Shown here in pieces: positions 42,196 through 52,533 of a stretch of DNA of 64,000 nt. Within the stretch, counting starts at the first letter, position 1, and every line of letters begins with the position of its first letter. The position numbers and the translations under genes were made by a program. Source of the DNA: Chamaelirium japonicum (lineage: Eukaryota > Streptophyta > Magnoliopsida > Liliales > Melanthiaceae); NCBI GenBank assembly GCA_947650365.1, contig OX393552.1:44789740-44853739 (forward strand), read 5' to 3'. The notes beneath the pieces were generated by a model that had not been told where the DNA came from, ran no database searches, and worked only from the letters and a program-made list of their open reading frames with translations.

Positions 42196-43441
42196 ATTGA
42201 TGAAGATGGCGGGAGTAGCACCGATCTCCGTTCGATGGTTATAGCATCGGCTTTTATTGATGAAGATGGCAGGGGTGGTACCGATCTCCGTGCGACGATT
42301 GTAGCGTCAGCTTTTATTGATGAAGACGGCAGGGGTAGCACCGGCTTCAGGCCTTCTTCTCCAAGCTTTCTTCTTCGTGCGAGGAGTCGACACCTTTGTT
42401 GAAGACGACGGGTGTTGTCGGCTTCGATCTTCTTCTCCGGCCTTTGCTTATGGCATCTTCGGAGTTGATGAAGATCGTTGGAGAAGTCGGGGTGACGACG
42501 ACTCCGGGTCTTCTTCTCCGGGCTTTCTTCTTCGTACGAGGAGTCGAAGGTTGATCTTCGAGTGCAAGGTTTTCACGTTGATGAGGACTTGATGGGCTAA
42601 GTGTTCCCTGTAGGACACGTTTGCCGTGCCTCGTGAAGCCTTCGGTCTTCAAGCGTTGAAGCTCCTCTTTGCAGAGCCTCTTTGTCTTCAGCTTTCGGAC
42701 CCTTGATGCCTTCCCCTACCCCTTTTATTTATAGGCGAAGGGGGGAGGTTGGGAGAGATATGGCTGAAATTGTTTTGTTTCATTCAATATCTCCTCCCAT
42801 AACCATCAAGATATGGTTACCTTATTTGGGGGAACCAACCTTGATTTGTTTCTCTATTTTGTGGGGATGGTTATGGGCATGACGTGACTTGATCTTTGAA
42901 GATTGAGTTGTCATCTTTGCACTTTCGGATTGCATGGTGACACAACATCATCTTGTCCGTCGGATCGAGGGATCGTTGTGGATCTATGGTTGTTTAGACG
43001 TCCATGCCACCTCCCCCCCGCATCGAGGCGGTTAGGATTTTTTTTCTTTTCTTTTCTTTTCTTTTTCTTTTTCTTTTCTTTTTCTCTTTTTTTTTTCTTC
43101 TTTCCTTCATGACCGGCCACACCTCCTCATGGGGAGGGGCACAGTTTTCAAAAAAAGGGGGGGCCGGTGGGCCCCTTTTTGAGCTTGAGTTTTGGGTCCG
43201 ATGGGGCCCGTTTGCTTCGAGTCTGATCCATTTTATTTACGGGCCATTGTGTGCAGGCCGAGTTCGCATGCGGGCTGTTATATGCGGGCCGAGTTCGTAG
43301 GTGGGCCGTTGTGTACTGGTCGCCAGGTTTCGCATGCGGGCCGTTGTGTATGGGCCAGGTTTCGCATGCAGGCCGTTGTGTGCGGGCCAATTTTATGTGC
43401 GCGGGTCGGGTTCGACCCGTGGGCTAATTTCGGTGCCCACA
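42196..43441 (-). repeat. Tat 5' LTR, part 3 (U3 side)
   Basis: Continues the 60-bp array and runs to GGTGCCCACA at 43441, next to TSD GTTAC. From 42486 on, it is also the first part of the tandemly triplicated unit. Confidence 0.9.
43030..43105. repeat. Pyrimidine simple repeat (CTTTT)n in the Tat LTR
   Basis: TTTTCTTTTCTTTTCTTTTT-like run, repeated at about 55520-55585 and 59450-59510. It generates KKKKRE-type spurious frames. Confidence 0.8.
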
Positions 43442-43446
43442 GTTAC

Positions 43447-43493
43447 CACAACCGAGGTGGGACTAATAGAATATTAACACACTACATCTAATA
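43447..43493 (-). repeat. Outer element 3' LTR, second part
   Basis: CACAACCGAGGTGGGACTAA to ACATCTAATA, continuing 14964-15095. Directly beyond, minus-strand GTTTGACGGGGGG (43494-43506) is its polypurine tract. Confidence 0.75.
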
Positions 43494-45555
43494 CCCCCCG
43501 TCAAACTGATGTAAGGTATAAACCGACATCAGTTTGCTTAATAAAAGGAAGGAGAAAGAAAGAAAAAAAAGAAAAAATTACATCAAATAACCCCTTTTTT
43601 ATGCTATAAAGTAAAGGTAGTGCCAGGACGACCTGCAAGCAAGTCGTCCTGGAAACCCGATTGACCTGCAAGCAGGACAACCGGGGGAACCCGACCAACC
43701 TGTAAGCAGGTCAACCGGGAGAATTGGCAATGATCACTAAGGATCAGAGCGGAGGAAGCCGAAGGTGATAGAAGCCGGCAATAAAGGAGGCCGAAAAGAG
43801 AGAGATCGGCGAAGAAAAGTTATGAATGCGTGAGACCTCATAGGAGGCAAGCACCCGGCCGAAGCAAGTACTTGACACCTCTTAGAAGATCTCAATCATC
43901 ACAGACAAAGAAGAAGGAGAGAATGCAGAGTCGTAGCTCTGATAGGGTCACATGACCAAGGAAAGGAAGAGGATTCGAAAGCCGGCGCAAGAATGACCGG
44001 AACGAGAGTTGATCCAAAAGCAGGCACAAGACAAGTGTGACCCGAACAAGAGAGGATCCAAAAGTCGGCACAAAACAAGTGTGACCGGAACTAGAGAGGA
44101 TCAAAAGCCGGTACAAGACAAGTGCGATCGGAACGAGAAAGGATCCAAAAGCCGACACAAAACAAGTGTGACCGGAACTATAGAGGATCAAAAGAAACCG
44201 ACACAAGACAAGTGTGACCGGAATGAGAAAGGATCCAAAAGCCGATACAAAACAAGTATGACCGGAACTAGAGAGGATCAAAAGAAATCGACACAAGACA
44301 AGTGTGACCGAAACGAGAGAGGATCCAAAATCCAGCACAAAACAACTGTGAACGGAACTAGAGAGGATCAAAAAGCCGGCTCAAAACAAGTGTGACCAGA
44401 ACAAGAGAGGATCAAAGGGTGCAAGGCGGATCGGTAAGGCGCAGAGCATAAAAATACCAAGGCGCAAGGGCACAGAGCGAGGCGATGGGGCAGGTGAATC
44501 GACAAAGCGCAATGGCATAGGGTGCAAGGCGGGCTGACAAAGCTCAAGGCGTAGCGGACGATGGGCACGGAATGCCAAGGCGGCCGGATCAAATGGCTTA
44601 GGGCTCCGACAGCCAGCAAGACCGATGGGTGCGGGCTGGAACCGAAGGAGGAGCGGCAGCTCAAGCGCAGGGCCGCAGAGAGAGCGCAACATATCAAAGC
44701 GCAAGGCGAAAATGCGAAGAGCCGGCCAGGTACGGAAGGGCCGGATCGGGTGGCGAGATGCTATAAGCACAGGATCCGGGCGGTGCAAGGGGCCAGGTAC
44801 GGAAGGGCCGGATCGGGTGGCGAGATGCTATAAGCACAGGATCTGGGCGGCGCAAAGGGCCAGGCAAAAAAGGGTCGGATCGGGTACAGAGGGCAGTGTC
44901 GGATCAGGTGCAGAGGGCCGTGTCGGGTCGGATGCAGCAAGTCATAAAGCACAGCCGTCCAATACAGGATGGATGGCTGTGATCATTTATATAGAGAGAG
45001 AACACGACCGCACGGCACAGTCACGGGCTCAAAGGGAATCATTGGGTCGGATCTGGTGTAGAGCCGTCCGATACAAATCGGATGGCTCTGATCAGCTATA
45101 AAGAGAGTGAAGGAATAAAAGATAGGGCAAGGGACGACTGTGATTCGAATGAGACATTATCTGATGAGAGAGAGAGAGAGAGGAGATTAGGAAAGAGAGA
45201 ACAATTGAGAGAGAGACAAGAGGGAAAACCGGCAGAGATCGAGAGATCCGAAGACGGGAGAGATCCGGAGATCCGACCGGTACGGACGCAGGGCCGGCGG
45301 GCATGACGAGTTCGGTGGGCGCGGCAGATCCGGCCGGCGCTGGGCCGGCGTGGGTGAATGGCCGGCGCGGGGTCTTCAGGTGGGTCGGCGGGCGTGACAG
45401 ATCCGGCGAGCGCAACGGATCTGACGGGCGCAACAAATCCGGCGAGCACGGCGGATCCGGTGGGTGCAGGGCCGGCACGGGCAGGCTGGCGGCGGATCCG
45501 GCGGGCGCAGGGATGGCACGGGCGGGCACGGCGGGCGCAGGGCCGACACGGGCGC
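43494..45555 (-). mobile_element. Interior of the outer non-autonomous LTR element (R1 copy)
   Basis: About 2.06 kb between two 179-bp-type LTRs. It has no gag or pol. It holds a purine tract next to the 3' LTR, a 43-bp tandem array, a GC-rich part with two 65-bp copies of GGAAGGGCCGGATCGGGTGG (about 44737 and 44802), plus-strand TATA-like TTTATATAGAG and CTATAAAGAG (about 44986 and 45096), AG-rich sequence and GATCCGGCGGGCGC-type words. Open frames here are repeat products. Confidence 0.65.
44011..44418. repeat. 43-44-bp tandem array, about 9.4 copies (R1)
   Basis: Monomer GATCCAAAAGCCGACACAAA..AAGTGTGACCGGAACTAGAG. Monomers alternate GGATCC with GGATC and ACAAAAC with ACAAGAC, so the effective period is a dimer of about 87 bases. 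The same array is at 56493-56898 and 60423-60828. Confidence 0.85.
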
Positions 45556-45692
45556 AGCTCCTTGTATTGTCTCATTAATCACACATTCACATTACATAAG
45601 ACTACCTCTCTTTATATAGAGAGAGAACGCACACCATTACGTTACCACAACCGAGGTGGGACTAATAGAATACTAACACACTACATCTAATA
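45556..45692 (-). repeat. Outer element 5' LTR, truncated (R1 copy)
   Basis: AGCTCCTTGTATT to CATCTAATA matches the 3' LTR but lacks its first 44 bases. No PBS follows on the minus strand. It includes ACGTTACCACAACCGAGG, i.e. the uninterrupted GTTAC site the Tat element hit in the partner LTR. Followed by TCTAG. Confidence 0.78.
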
Positions 45693-45697
45693 TCTAG

Positions 45698-46365
45698 TTG
45701 AATAGTATTGCTCCTACTTACCTGGCATCGACTCTTTGATCTTGATCAAAGAGGGCCAAGGAAAGGAGGGGCCTAGTCTCATTGAAAACAATCCATCGTA
45801 AGCCACCGCTCACCTAAACCGATCCAAATTTTGGGTTTGGGTCGGGTCGATTAGGAAATAATCCACAATCAACTCTGACTGCATGTGCAATATCCAGCCT
45901 AGTGATGCAAAGATAGACAAGCTGACCAACTATCTTCCGGTACATGGTATGATCTGATAGGGGCTCACCATCAGTAGGGCAGAGCTTCACATGAAACTCA
46001 AGAGGAGTGTCAACTGTCCGACAATCAGAAAGAGCAGCACGACCCAGGATGTTAGCCGTGTACTTCTGCTGAGAAAGTAGAATCCCCCGAACACCCCTAA
46101 CTTCTGCCGTGTACTTCTGCTGAGGATGTTAGCCGTGTACTTCTGCACCAGAGTCATCACTAATAAAGATCATGTCATCAACATATAGAAGGATGATGGC
46201 CCTGCCTTGGGGGGAAGTCTGCACAAACATAGAGTGATCCTGGAAGCTCTCCACAAAGCCATGGGTATTTGGTGGTGTTATTTGCGATGCTCAATAAGGA
46301 CCCCCCCAAATTGATACAGCACCTATACTCGATGCACACCTATACTCGATACAGCACCTATAGTC
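45698..46365 (-). pseudogene. Copia RT fragment, R1 copy, internally deleted
   Basis: Homologous to 12240-12900, but about 100 bases around 46098-46147 are replaced by a short scrambled repeat of GCCGTGTACTTCTGCTGAG. It has no long frame. It ends in CACCTATACTCGAT repeats at the R1/R2 junction. Confidence 0.8.
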
Positions 46366-46502
46366 GTCGGGGTGACGACGACTCCGGGTCTTCTTCTCCG
46401 GGCTTTCTTCTTCGTGCGAGGAGTCGAAGGTTGATCTTCGAGTGCAAGGTTTTCACATTGATGAGGACTTGATGGGCTAAGTGTTCCCGTAGGACGCGCT
46501 TG

Positions 46503-49067
46503 TGTTGAGCGTCAATTTGGTACGAATTATCCCTTCTTTATCATGCACATAGCGTCACTTTGCTACGTAAAACTTTCATACTACACGTAAACTGCATGAG
46601 TTTCTTTGCACCATGATATAGTAGACTCTCATACGAACCCAACGGCATATTGGTTCGTTCTCTTACACATCATGCATGATAGTTATACTGTCTAATAATC
46701 CAAATTATTTCTTTCATCGATAATCGCATATTGGAACCTTATGGACATCATTTCATGTGTGATTTTCAGGTAATTGATCCGGTTATCGATGCATTCAGCT
46801 CAAGAGCGCTATGACCAAGCCGTGGATATTCTCACGGCGATCTGATGGAGACTGTACAGCTCGTTTGGAGGCCTGTCTGAAGAATAATGTTGGAAAACGG
46901 ATAACTGCAATGATTCGGACGAGGGAAGACTGTAACAAGCCGCTGCAACGCAAGAATCAAACCAGAAGATGACTACATAAATGCAAAGGAGCGATGATGG
47001 ATTCGGATGATGGTAACCAAGTTTCCTATGTGACCCCATTCGACCTGGACCCAGCCTAACCGATGCATTACCCATGCATGCAGCCCTTAAAACCGGATCC
47101 CATAACAGACCCCTATTTTCTATCCAAAACCCAACCGTCCGATTGCTATCCTCCCATGCATGCTTGCATATGAGCCCATTGCACCCAACTCTCTTTTTCC
47201 CATCAAGGCATACCATCACACCCGTCCCTGCATCAGTATGCACCAAACCCATGCATGTGGACCCAGCATCACCGAACTTCTATCTCTCTCTACCGTCTAT
47301 CCCTCTCAGCCCAAAACCCAGCCGTCCGATGGCATGCATCCCTCCAAAACCGGATCCCATCAGAGTACCTCTCCCCCTCTCCTATTTTTCCTGCGAGCCC
47401 GATTTTCTCTCTAACCGGACGTCTCTCTTCCTCTCTACCGAACGTCTCGCTATCTCACTCCGGATTTCTCTCTCTAGAATCCCATGCAAACCGGATCCCA
47501 TCAGAGCTCCGGACTCTTCTCTTTCTTTCCTTGATTCTCTCTCTCTAAACTATCTCTCTTTCCTAAACCGCACCCCATCGAACGGCCAGCTCTCTTCCTT
47601 ATTCTTTCCTCTCTCTTACCCGACCGAGACCCAACCACCGAGCTCCTCTCTCTCGGATTCTCTCTCTTTCTCTCTCTATCTCTTCTGTCTCTTTCTCTTC
47701 TTTCTATCTCTAAACCTGAACGCCAAGCCACTCAGGTCTGGACTTCTCTCTCTCTTTCCTTGATTTTCTCTCTCTATATCTCTCTAGATATCCCTCTCTA
47801 TCTCTCTAAACTGAGAAACCCAGCCATGCACGTCCCCTCTCGGGCTATCACCACATACGTCCGGATCTCTCTCTATATAATACCCCAACCGACGAACCGA
47901 GGGGGGCGGCCATCTAACCACATACCCGAACCTATCATCATCTCCATCTTCATTACCCCCGGAACTTAGGACCGATCCGAAGAACCTCTGCCATCTACCA
48001 CCGAATACAAACCATCATCTTCCACATCCACCGGCCACCACCTTCCACCTACGACTAAACCCTAGCTCTCACCACCGTACACCTTCCACCATCACCCTCT
48101 TCACCATCTCGAAGCTCTCACGACCATACACTACCATCGTTCATCTACAACCCGTACCAACTTCGCCGACTACGCCATCTTCTCCGACTACGCCACGTTG
48201 CCATCGTCGAAGACGCCCATCATCAAGAAGCCGCACGTCGCCATCCTCGCCGGGTTCGTCATCTTCGAAGAAGCATCCGTCATCAGCGCACGCATGGCCA
48301 TGCGAGGCTAACCACCCTATTCTAAGACCTGGATGAAGCCCTGTAGTCAGATCTAAACTCTGTTTTTATATGTTATTTTCATATTTCCGTTCGTTCAAAT
48401 AAAATAATGTGATCTTATTTATCTCATAAAAGCTTGATAGGAATTGCATACAGTAAGTCCGACTTATTCTCTGTATTATCAGGGTTTTACAGAAGTCGAT
48501 TTAATAGTTTTATTCTTCGTTATTACAGAAAGTTTTACGGGGAATTATTATATAGTCTTGGCTTTTGTTATCACTACGAATTTTACGGAGAATTACTCCA
48601 TCTTATTCCTATGAAGCGAGAAAGATCGCTACATTAGTTCATCATAATTGTGCTTATTATTGAATACCTTCCGCGGGGATAGATTGACTTCGAATCTCCG
48701 TGAGAATCCTGGAAATCATATAAAAATACAGTTTAGATTGCTACTTGTGCGGATTCTAGGGCTTAGAATATCGCATCCATATCTGAACTTCCACACTGTA
48801 CCGCATTACCTTAATTAGTTAATCTGCATGCTTTAATCTTGATTAGTTTACTTTTTCATAATCTCATAGAACCAAATCAACAACATTGCTCATTAAGTAA
48901 CTTAGGTAGATAGATTAATAACCTTAGATTAGATAGTTCCATCATTAGCAATCCCTGTGGGATCGACCTCGTAATACGTACCGCTCCTACAAAGCGATTC
49001 GTGCACTTGCGAGTTATAATTTAGATCAAATTAACCCCTCAATTTAGGATTAGTTTAGATCGCATCA
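46503..49067 (+). repeat. 5' LTR of the 8.6-kb element (2565 bp)
   Basis: TGTTGAGCGTCAATTTGG to TAGATCGCATCA. A CT-rich U3 (about 47400-47870) leads to the TATA box CTCTATATAATACC at about 47871-47884. The 229-codon frame across the CT-rich part is compositional. Confidence 0.9.
47871..47884 (+). promoter_or_regulatory. LTR TATA box of the 8.6-kb element
   Basis: CTCTATATAATACC after a long CT tract, identical in the 3' LTR near 53905-53918. Confidence 0.65.
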
Positions 49068-49072
49068 AGTTT

Positions 49073-49090
49073 TTGGCGTCGTTGCCGGGG
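49073..49090 (+). promoter_or_regulatory. Primer-binding site of the 8.6-kb element
   Basis: TGGCGTCGTTGCCGGGGA begins 5 bases after the LTR end. It is one base different from the common plant gypsy form TGGCGCCGTTGCCGGGGA (family knowledge), which suggests a gypsy-type helper. Confidence 0.85.
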
Positions 49091-49206
49091 ATTGCAACGG
49101 AGCTTTCGAATTTAGGTTATTCCTTACTTGCCTTAGTTAGTTTTATTTGTTTTTGTTAGTTTAATTTTATCTTTAGAGTATATCAGTTTCTTAATCCTTA
49201 ACGAAA

Positions 49207-50778
49207 ATGACTAACCAAACAATGACCCTAGAAGAATATATGAATCTTACAAGGTCAACAAAATATCAAGATCTATTTTTAACAGTAATGGCCAACTCAC
49301 ATTCACCCCAAGAAATGACCCTAGAGGAGTATATGCCCAAAACAAGAACCACCAGACATCAGGATTATATAAACTTTTCAACTGAAATAGAATATCCTGA
49401 AAGAAATTCACCGATTAGAAGTTTACATGGCCATATACAATATAATTCACCATGCTATGACACACATGATCCTAGATGGCAAAATTATCACGATTCTAGA
49501 TGGCAAAATTTTCAAGATCCAAGTAGGCAATATTATCAAAATTCTTGTTGGCAAAATCATCAAGATTATAGTTGGAAAAATGAATCACCTACAAATAATT
49601 TTCAAGATTTTCCTTATGATTATAAGCCATCAAATGAGGAGACTCTTGAAGATATACTACAAATGTCTATGCGCAATCAGCTTATGCAGAACTATCAAAG
49701 CAATATACAAGAGCAAATAAATGCCTTCGAAAGAATTGAATCACATTTTAATGTTATTAAGGAAGCAATACTTCGAGATCAACTTCAACCAGAATCTAAC
49801 TCCGATGAAGATTATGAGGATTATGAGAATATAATTAGCATCTCAGTAGATAATGGAGCTTATGAGGAGACCAAGATGGACATCCCTATAGAAGATGAAC
49901 TTGTCGAATCTGGTTTTCTTAATCCTTTGAAAGATTGTTCGAGCAATATTGATGACATTAATACGGATATGATTTTTAAGGATACTAATGATCTTTCATC
50001 CAATATTGACGTCATCATTAATGACATTATAGATAGTATAATTGATGAAGAAGCCTATGCTCCCCCCTATGACGATGATGAAAGTAATGTTCTCCCATCA
50101 AGAATAAATGATAATAAAATCTACGAAATAAACATGATCGACAATTTTATGGAGAATAAGATTCTTCAATCATCTTTTAATGATCCATTGGAGGCATGCT
50201 TAAAAAATTTTGGTGACCCGAGCGACGATCTGACCAATATTATATTTGATAACACTCATGATCTTCCTTATGACATTGATGATAATATATTTGCTAAAAA
50301 GGTCAATGCTCTATCAATGAATCTTGAAATAAAAAATATCATGATTGATCACCCATCCATTATCGAAAAATCATACAGTGATCTACAAATTCTGCCATCT
50401 GAGTTTCAACATACACATTTGGGTGAAGAATATATATTTTCTGATTTAATTTTTCCTAAATTCATCCAAAATCAAAAAATTCAATTTTGCAAACTTTTCA
50501 AAGATAATATTGATGATACATGTTGGAATATGGAGTATAATAATGAATCTTATATTGTTCAATTTGAAAAGAAAAATCATGAAGAACAATATAGGATGAA
50601 TCCTAATAGAAGAATGGCGAGTCACGCGGAAACATGCCCAACGTATACTATAGAATATAATTTTTCAATTAATGACTACTCTCTTTTCTTTTTGAAAATT
50701 CCATCTGCTGAAAAACATATTTGCATTATAGCAGTTAATTTTTTTTTATTATTATTCACATCTGCTAGTCTTTATTAG
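49207..50778 (+). CDS. Unrecognised 523-aa ORF of the non-autonomous LTR element
   Basis: Open from the ATG at 49207 (AACGAAAATGACT) to TAG at 50776-50778. I do not recognise it. The N-terminus has a duplicated MTLEEYM..TR.T..QD module (residues 1-17 and about 38-54). Residues about 85-135 carry repeated D-x-RWQN-Y/F-H/Q-D units rich in Trp, Gln and Asn. The middle (about 200-400) is strongly acidic with Asp/Ile-rich segments (NIDDINTDMIF, DDNIFAKKVN). The last 30 residues are hydrophobic (FFLKIPSAEKHICIIAVNFF), perhaps a C-terminal membrane segment. There is no CCHC knuckle and no DSG/DTG or YVDD. It occupies the gag position, so a gag-like or packaging role is a guess. The open frame suggests it is young or selected. 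Confidence 0.75.
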   Translation: MTNQTMTLEEYMNLTRSTKYQDLFLTVMANSHSPQEMTLEEYMPKTRTTRHQDYINFSTEIEYPERNSPIRSLHGHIQYNSPCYDTHDPRWQNYHDSRWQNFQDPSRQYYQNSCWQNHQDYSWKNESPTNNFQDFPYDYKPSNEETLEDILQMSMRNQLMQNYQSNIQEQINAFERIESHFNVIKEAILRDQLQPESNSDEDYEDYENIISISVDNGAYEETKMDIPIEDELVESGFLNPLKDCSSNIDDINTDMIFKDTNDLSSNIDVIINDIIDSIIDEEAYAPPYDDDESNVLPSRINDNKIYEINMIDNFMENKILQSSFNDPLEACLKNFGDPSDDLTNIIFDNTHDLPYDIDDNIFAKKVNALSMNLEIKNIMIDHPSIIEKSYSDLQILPSEFQHTHLGEEYIFSDLIFPKFIQNQKIQFCKLFKDNIDDTCWNMEYNNESYIVQFEKKNHEEQYRMNPNRRMASHAETCPTYTIEYNFSINDYSLFFLKIPSAEKHICIIAVNFFLLLFTSASLY

Positions 50779-52520
50779 TCTGTTTAGTCGCTTTGTTTTG
50801 TTTTCTTTGTAGTACTAATATTTTTCAGGAAACAAAGCTATAAAGCACTTATGAGGTACTATCCATCCTTAAAACTTCGTACTTTTATTTTAAATACATA
50901 TCCTTCAAGAATGCTATCATATAATGCTATCATCTCATTCATGAGCATGTCTAATTCATACATTGAGGACAATGTCTAATTTAAGTTTGGGGGTGTGATG
51001 TACTTTTTGCAAAGTCCTGTATGCATTTAATTTCTACAAAAATTTTCTGTTCGTTTAAAAAAAAAATTATTATTATTATCATTGCATCAACTTACGCTGT
51101 AGTGGGACAGCTCGGCATATACGTCTTGGCGTATGTGTGTCTCGTCTGTAGTCCCCTACCAAAACTACAGCGTTCATATAGAAATCTGTAGGAATTTGCA
51201 TTTGCATGTTTTTATTTTCTTTTTCATATTTTAGTTTCTTATCGTATTACTTTTGCCTTCCGTTGTGTTATTTAAAAAAAAAATTATATATATCTATATA
51301 TATTTTACCTTTATTTCAGGTTTTGTAATATAATTTTATTGTACTCGAATAGGACTATAAGGCACCTGGTAATCAAGGTATTAGGTCCAAGGATCAGCTA
51401 GAAAAAAGTATGTCTAATATGGTTCTGACCCTTAGTAACCTTTTTAGGGATTGTCAAAACAAACTAAACTTGACTTTTCACTTCACATCTGGCTTACACC
51501 TCTAGGGTCTAGATTCAAAGCTTTTATATCGACCTAATAGTCAACTAGAGTCCTGATGAACCATGCGGATCTGGTTCACTTGGGTTGAAAAAAAAATATC
51601 ATTAGAAAAGCGACCAGTGAATTCTAAGGTATAGCGAAAAGGGCTACCTATTAGCATGGTCTAGGACCTAATTATATAAAAGTCTTAACCTGTATGCCCT
51701 AGTATGAGTGAAGCCTGGTCGATAGGGTTATGAGAATGATCCTATGGATGCAGAGTGAATCAAATATAAAGGCAACATGAAGATGGCTACCTAACTCATG
51801 AGAGCGTTGGCAGCGTGTCATGGGCATAGAGTGCAGCTGGCATGGTACAAGTTAGGAAGGGATATATAATTAGATCCAAAAAAAAAAAAAAAACGAGACC
51901 GAAAAAGAAAAGAAAATAGTGTGAAAGCCGTCGTTATAAACAATGTGGGGAAACTGGAATATCACATATAAAGCCGAAAGGTATTAAGGTGAATATCCAC
52001 AACTCTCACTAGCCTGTCTAGATTAGCTGATTTTGACTCAGGTTCTAAGGTCGACTTTGACCATTCTAGGAGATTGTTAGAATGTTATGAATGTAGAGAA
52101 CCAAACCCCCAGTTGTGTTTAGCCCAGACAGCACCGTGCACTCGAGCATAGTTAACCTTGACCTTTTCTAGCGGGAAACTAATAGTTAGAACCTAAAGTA
52201 CGTACTTCGAAAGCCGAAGCTTGGGTTAGATACCTTGTGAGTCTTGTGCCTTAGAAATTCTATTTTTGAGTACTTTTTAATTATTCTATGAAACCGAATT
52301 TTCTTTTTTCTTATTTATATTTTCAAAAAAAAAAATTTGAATTTTGTGGGTAGATTCACTGCAAACCCTCACGAGACAAAACTCGTCCACTAGGGTGACC
52401 TAGGGGTTTAACGGCTTATTGCACGTGCTAAGTGCAATCGCGATTCCTGCGAAAGTGAGTTAGTTCTTTTATTATTTTCTTAGTTTATTTTGTTTATTTT
52501 CTCGAGGACGAGAAAGATTT
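50779..52520. other. Noncoding interior of the 8.6-kb element
   Basis: No open frame of note. It contains a purine tract at 50981-50994, a hairpin at 51094-51173 and A-runs near 51059 and 51879. Confidence 0.6.
50981..50994 (+). promoter_or_regulatory. Internal polypurine tract
   Basis: TTAAGTTTGGGGGTG, the same as the terminal PPT at 52519-52533, but 1.5 kb upstream. Both follow a GAGGAC word. Confidence 0.6.
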
Positions 52521-52533
52521 AAGTTTGGGGGTG
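52519..52533 (+). promoter_or_regulatory. Polypurine tract of the 8.6-kb element
   Basis: TTAAGTTTGGGGGTG directly before the 3' LTR start TGTTGAGCG. Confidence 0.85.

Larger units (their letters stand above)
15096..43441 (-). mobile_element. Tat-type Ty3/gypsy retrotransposon with nested insertions
   Basis: The full element runs between 5-base TSDs GTTAC (15091-15095 and 43442-43446). Minus-strand order is 5' LTR (43441 to 27663, split by two insertions), PBS, gag, protease, RT, RNase H, a second archaeal-type RNase H, integrase, an antisense PMD gene, PPT and 3' LTR (17137-15096). The double RNase H and the extra antisense ORF between pol and the 3' LTR are hallmarks of the Tat lineage (family knowledge). 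Many stops and frameshifts make it inactive. Removing the copia element and the LINE leaves roughly 14.6 kb. Confidence 0.9.
42486..46365. repeat. Tandem unit R1 (3.9 kb)
   Basis: Starts inside the Tat LTR at GTCGGGGTGACGACGACTCC, passes the LTR end (43441), the outer-element 3' LTR end, its interior, its truncated 5' LTR and the copia RT fragment, and stops at CAGCACCTATA. The next base begins R2 with the same GTCGG. R1, R2 (less its insertion) and R3 are colinear and nearly identical. LTR pieces measure 956, 954 and 955 bases. Confidence 0.9.

Noticed and set aside
42911..43112. Lys-rich and Phe-rich frames at 42903-43120, 55385-55663 and 59314-59531
   Set aside because: They derive from the (CTTTT)n tract of the Tat LTR.
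43892..44395. Repetitive open frames on both strands at 43892-44395, 56374-56877 and 60304-60807
   Set aside because: The periodic HTCFVSAFGS and TSVTGTREDQK peptides are translations of the 43-bp array; both strands are open because the monomer lacks stops.
44011..44418. CRISPR-like regular spacing
   Set aside because: The repeats are contiguous variants with no unique spacers, in a plant retroelement; this is an ordinary tandem array.
47074..47763. A 229-codon open frame (and its partner at 53105-53746)
   Set aside because: It lies in the CT-rich U3 of the LTR, has a Ser/Leu/Pro composition dictated by the CT repeats, and overlaps another long frame on the same strand. No family features.
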